Assembly: GCA_029204225.1 (NCBI GenBank)
Contig: CM055094.1
Span: 16,722,394 to 16,786,393 of the forward strand
DNA: 64,000 nucleotides
DNA from: Diphasiastrum complanatum
Taxonomy: Eukaryota; Streptophyta; Lycopodiopsida; Lycopodiales; Lycopodiaceae
Direction: 5' to 3'
Position numbers and translations under genes: made by a program. Below are positions 60,850 to 64,000 of the stretch, one piece after another; position 1 is the stretch's first letter; every line of letters starts with the position of its first letter. The notes under the pieces were generated by a model. The model did not search any database, was not told the DNA's origin, and saw nothing but the letters and a program-made list of their open reading frames with translations.

Positions 60850-61346
60850 CATTGAAATGGAAAAATAATCCATCTTGACTTTAGGCTTGCTACAAATATT
60901 GCATGAGAAGTGACAAATGTCACATAGACTCTAGGTGTCACTTTAGATGTCATTTAATGATGGATGGATGTGGTTCTACCTTGAGCTACCTTAAACTCCA
61001 TAAATATGTGTAGCTCTCCTCATATTTTTTGATGAAGAACCAAAGCTTTGTAGCTCTCTCATGCCATTTTGGATCCACACAATTTTTGCTTGTTATCTCT
61101 CTATCTTTCTCTCTCTAACTCGTGCTGAAACTAATGCTAATACACTGATATGTATTTTTGCTCATTATTGATTCATTGCTATCATATTTAGATGCTTACC
61201 ATGCTAGATTGTGGTTAAGCCATAACTTCTGTACTAGATCTTGCTAATCAATCTAGAATCAGGTTAGTGTGCTAATCATAAAGCTTAATTAGATCTATCA
61301 TACTTGTGGATCTTCCCCACACGTGTGAATTCTAGAAATTTTGTCA
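60850..61346 (+). repeat. copia 3' LTR, shorter than its partner
   Basis: Aligns with both ends of 55002-55792 (TTGAAATGGAAAAATAATCC near the start, CACACGTGTGAATTCTAGAA near the end). It follows the purine tract TTTTAGGAG. Confidence 0.88.
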
Positions 61347-62930
61347 ATCAAGTCACCAGGGCCGTTGGCTCATGTCCAACTGACATCCAAACTACCCAAC
61401 ACCACAACTTATAGACCCGGAACCAAAGATATATACATGGGACGTGTATTCAAATGAAGTCTGGGATACAATAGATGATGACATGATACGGGAGGAAACA
61501 ACACCGCCCCCTCAACAACCTCAAAAACCTCGGTTACAAAAAACTAAAATTATTGATACAAAATTAACCGACCATCAAAAATAGATGCGTGAGAAGCTTA
61601 AGCAACCGATTAAACCCTTGTCTGCACAGACAAAAACCAAACAATCTGACCAAGCTTCCACGTCTGGTAGTGCCTCAATGCAAATGATTCCCAAAGTTCT
61701 CGAAAACTTTGTGGAACCACCTTTTGATCTCCCACAAAAGTTTAAAGACTTTACACTGGATGACGTTGTTATCCAGTTACCTCAGCCACACTAGGAACCC
61801 ATGCAAAGTTCCCACTCCTTTGAAGGACCCGCTAAAACAATCCCGTTAAACCTTAAAGATCCTGATGAGGAGATGGATCGAATAGTTCATGTTGGTGCAC
61901 ACCTTTCGTCAGGTCAACTGTTTGATCTAGAGACCTTACTCCGTAAATATTGAGATGTATTTGCGTGGAATTATACCGAGATGAAAGGGGTCCCGCATGA
62001 AATAGCAGTCCATACGATTCCTTTAGAGGAGAACGCTAAGCCTATTTGGGCTAAGCTGTATCGAAGCAACTTTTTTTATCGCGAGCGGATCGATGAAGAT
62101 AGTAAGAAATTGCTGGATGTTGGATTCATCTGTGAAGTCCAACATATTGATTGGGTACCACCCATTGTAATAGTACGCAAGAAAAATGGCAAGCTTCGTA
62201 TCTGCGTCGATCTAAAGAATCTTAATGTGGTTACGAAAAAAGACCATTTTCCCTTACCCTTAACTACACAAATCCTTGAGGAAATGGTAGGAGCTGAAGC
62301 TTTCAGCTTCCTAGACGGTTTTAGTGGCTATTGCCTAATCCAAATATCCCTTGAAGATAGACACAAAATAGCCTTTTGGCTTATGTAACGCCTCTTCAAC
62401 ATTTCAACGTGTTATGCAAATGGCATTTCAAGACCTGTTACACCGGATTGTCGAGATTTATCTCGATGATTCCGGTTTACATTCTTCAGCCGATAAGCAC
62501 CTCGAAGCATTAGAAAAAAAAATTCATTCTTGGAATTTCACTCAACCCTGATAAGTGTCAAATCTGGGTCACCCATGGGGTAGTACTCGGACATATCATT
62601 TCGAAGGATGGTATTTCTACCGATCCTTCAAAGATCAAGGTAATAGTTGAAATTCCCTTATCTGCAACAATGAAGGAAGTTTACATCTTCCTAGGTCACA
62701 CTAATTATTATCGCATCTTTATAATTGATTATGCCGGCAAGGCACGACTCGTTTATTTAGTTGTGGTAGACCCTAGATGGACCGAGGAGCGTATTAAAGC
62801 CTTTGAGGAGTTAAAAACAGCCCTTACCATGGCACCGATACTCTGTTCGTCAGACTACACGAAATACTTCCATGTGCATACCAACGCCAGTAAGTATGTC
62901 ATAGGAGGACTCCTAACACAACCACGTTCT
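61347..62930 (+). mobile_element. Ty3/gypsy RT-RNase H, second tandem unit, right of insertion
   Basis: Continues the unit from 55001: link region, then RT (61981-62700; KGVPHEIAVHTIPLEENAKP, KKNGKLRICVDLKNLN, FGLCNASSTFQRVMQ, GVVLGHIISKDGISTDPSKI), then the start of RNase H (FHVHTNASKYVIGGLLTQP, about 62870-62930), after which similarity ends. It is the same family as 47120-50600. It is broken, and the integrase is absent. Confidence 0.88.
61981..62388 (+). pseudogene. gypsy reverse transcriptase frame
   Basis: 135 open codons, homologous along their length to 48220-48620. It holds the entry motif MKGVPHEIAVHTIPLEE and PIVIVRKKNGKLRICVDLKN. Confidence 0.88.
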
Positions 62931-63479
62931 GGTCATTTGATCTCTGAATCAATCACTATTTCCATCACTCCGTATCTAACTCTGTATCTCCCTTTTGATC
63001 ACACTATTGATCCCCCACTCTCTTCAAGTCGTTCAGATGTTCATATAGCTGTTAGAAGATCTTTAGTTATTTTAATTACAGATCATTAACAACCCTTGTG
63101 TATGATCCATACATCGATTATTGGTGCATCGTGAAGACATGAAGAGGTATAGCAAAATGATCTCCTTTGTACGCGTCAAGAGCGTGAGAATGCGGCGTCG
63201 TTGCAACTGTCATTCATTCACTTTGCAGGTGACCATAACTTATGGTGTTTGGCGGTGCCTTTGTGTTGCGGTTTGTTTCTTTCGTTGGTGAAAGCCACAT
63301 GTTAACCGCAATTGTCGATTTGGCGGTTCCTTTGGTCAGACCATATGTTAGATGTAGGCGAGACTCTTGTGGTTTTGCCTGTTTGGACTTTACGTGTATT
63401 TCTGCAGAATGTTTGAGAGAGTGATTTCCTTAAGAGATGAAAGGGGGTGAAAATGATGAGTAGGAGTAAGATTAAACTC
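62931..63479. other. no gene recognised
   Basis: A plus-strand frame at 63242-63424 is open but resembles nothing known. It separates a gypsy fossil from a copia fossil. Confidence 0.4.
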
Positions 63480-64000
63480 CAACATATACTACATAAGAAT
63501 GCCATGAGCTTTGTAGTAATCTTTGAGCTCAATGGAAATGAATTTTCCTCGTTAGTTCAAATTGTCTCGATTTTCTTGGAAGTTTGATTCTCAACTTTCT
63601 ACTTGAATTGTTGAAAATATTTGAAGGCTTCTTATTTCTATTTCTAAAATAATAAAAAAGCTGTCCTTCTGAAATACTCGTTGATAAAGGCCAAAAAATA
63701 TTTTGCTCTCCCTATGGAGAGAGTCTTCATGGGTTCACATATGTCATTGTGCACAATGTCGCTCAACAAGGGAGTCATGACGACATCTACATCGTTGATA
63801 TCTGCGACACTTGCAGACATCTTCTCAAGAAGAGTTTTGAGGTTGTTCAAGTGATTCGAAATCGAATCTAAATCAGCCATTTTAAATGAGAAAAGCTCTT
63901 TTCTCAAATGAAATTTGGGGATACATCTCTACTATCATAGAGAGTGCTTAGAATATTTCAAGTTTCTAACGAAGTTCCAATGCTTCGAATATGACTGATA
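63480..64000 (-). mobile_element. Ty1/copia fossil (gag and integrase scraps), runs off window
   Basis: Minus strand from 64000: gag sequence (ADLDSISNHLNNLKTLLEKM), then integrase core (IVHNDICEPMKTLSIGRAKY, FLAFINEYFRRTAFLLF), then GKFISIELKDYYKAHGI near 63500. The gag end resembles 12240-12330, so it probably belongs to the family of the copia at 11965-13178. It is broken. Confidence 0.75.

Larger units (their letters stand above)
55002..61346 (+). mobile_element. Ty1/copia insertion carrying an rDNA block
   Basis: 5' LTR (55002-55792), primer site (55793-55805), leader (to 56437), an rDNA block (56438-57558), gag (57585-58330; CFLCGKKGHYVSNC), integrase (58390-59060), RT (59320-60080; WQVLQLDVSNAFLNGYLEEE, LYGLKQAPRSWYSRLN, LLFYVDDIILTG), RNase H (60230-60800; SDSNFASDRANRKSTSAY, MCDNISAQALANN), purine tract (60841-60849) and a shorter 3' LTR (60850-61346). 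Flanks AACAA and ATCAA are a probable 5-bp target duplication. It splits a gypsy unit. It is broken in several places but its long domains remain open, so it is middle-aged. Confidence 0.93.

Overview
The window is a stretch of a large, repeat-rich land-plant nuclear genome. The evidence is the density of nested Ty1/copia and Ty3/gypsy LTR retroelements, plant-type primer-binding sites (tRNA-iMet for copia, TGGCGCCGTTGCCGGGGA-type for gypsy), a plant-like ITS2/28S rDNA fragment and a host gene of a plant-specific form with a telo-box. The rDNA D2 region does not look like the usual angiosperm one. A fern, lycophyte or other non-flowering plant is my guess, but the sequence here does not settle it.

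Only one host gene is convincingly whole. It is a three-exon, minus-strand gene at 21981-23460 for the 53-residue mitochondrial ATP synthase subunit e, with a telo-box upstream and a poly(A) signal downstream. Its exons are too short to show up as long reading frames. Beside it lie a CACTA-type (DUF4218) transposon scrap (20788-20995), long CT/GA tracts and several short tandem repeats.

Layout: 1-2786 copia fossil (+); 3765-5755 copia (-) with one LTR between the 3' end of one unit and the 5' start of another; 6177-9671 an unclassified element-like locus with a plus-strand and a minus-strand spliced coding remnant, whose relative sits at 28130-29640; 9700-11960 gypsy 5' part; 11965-13178 copia (-) related to the one at 3765; 16300-18030 two copia pieces facing away from each other; 18000-26180 mostly unrecognised DNA around the host gene; 26182-26880 an LTR-like block.

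From 30 kb on the window is nested retroelements. A chromodomain gypsy (30234-35580) is split by a young copia element (30445-34310; near-identical LTRs; AAGAT target duplication). A 4.4-kb gypsy derivative with AACTT target duplications (36055-40436) sits in the 3' LTR of a minus-strand copia (40437-43745). Two tandem, decayed non-chromodomain gypsy units (43745-50600 and 50640-62930) follow. The second is split by a copia element (55002-61346), which itself contains a 1.1-kb rDNA insert (56438-57558) with a nearly perfect 185-bp inverted repeat of 28S sequence at its two ends. The window ends in another minus-strand copia fossil (63480-64000).

The most unusual items are the palindromic rDNA block inside the copia element, the unclassified two-gene family present in two copies, and the array of short complementary motifs in the leader of the 36-40 kb gypsy derivative.
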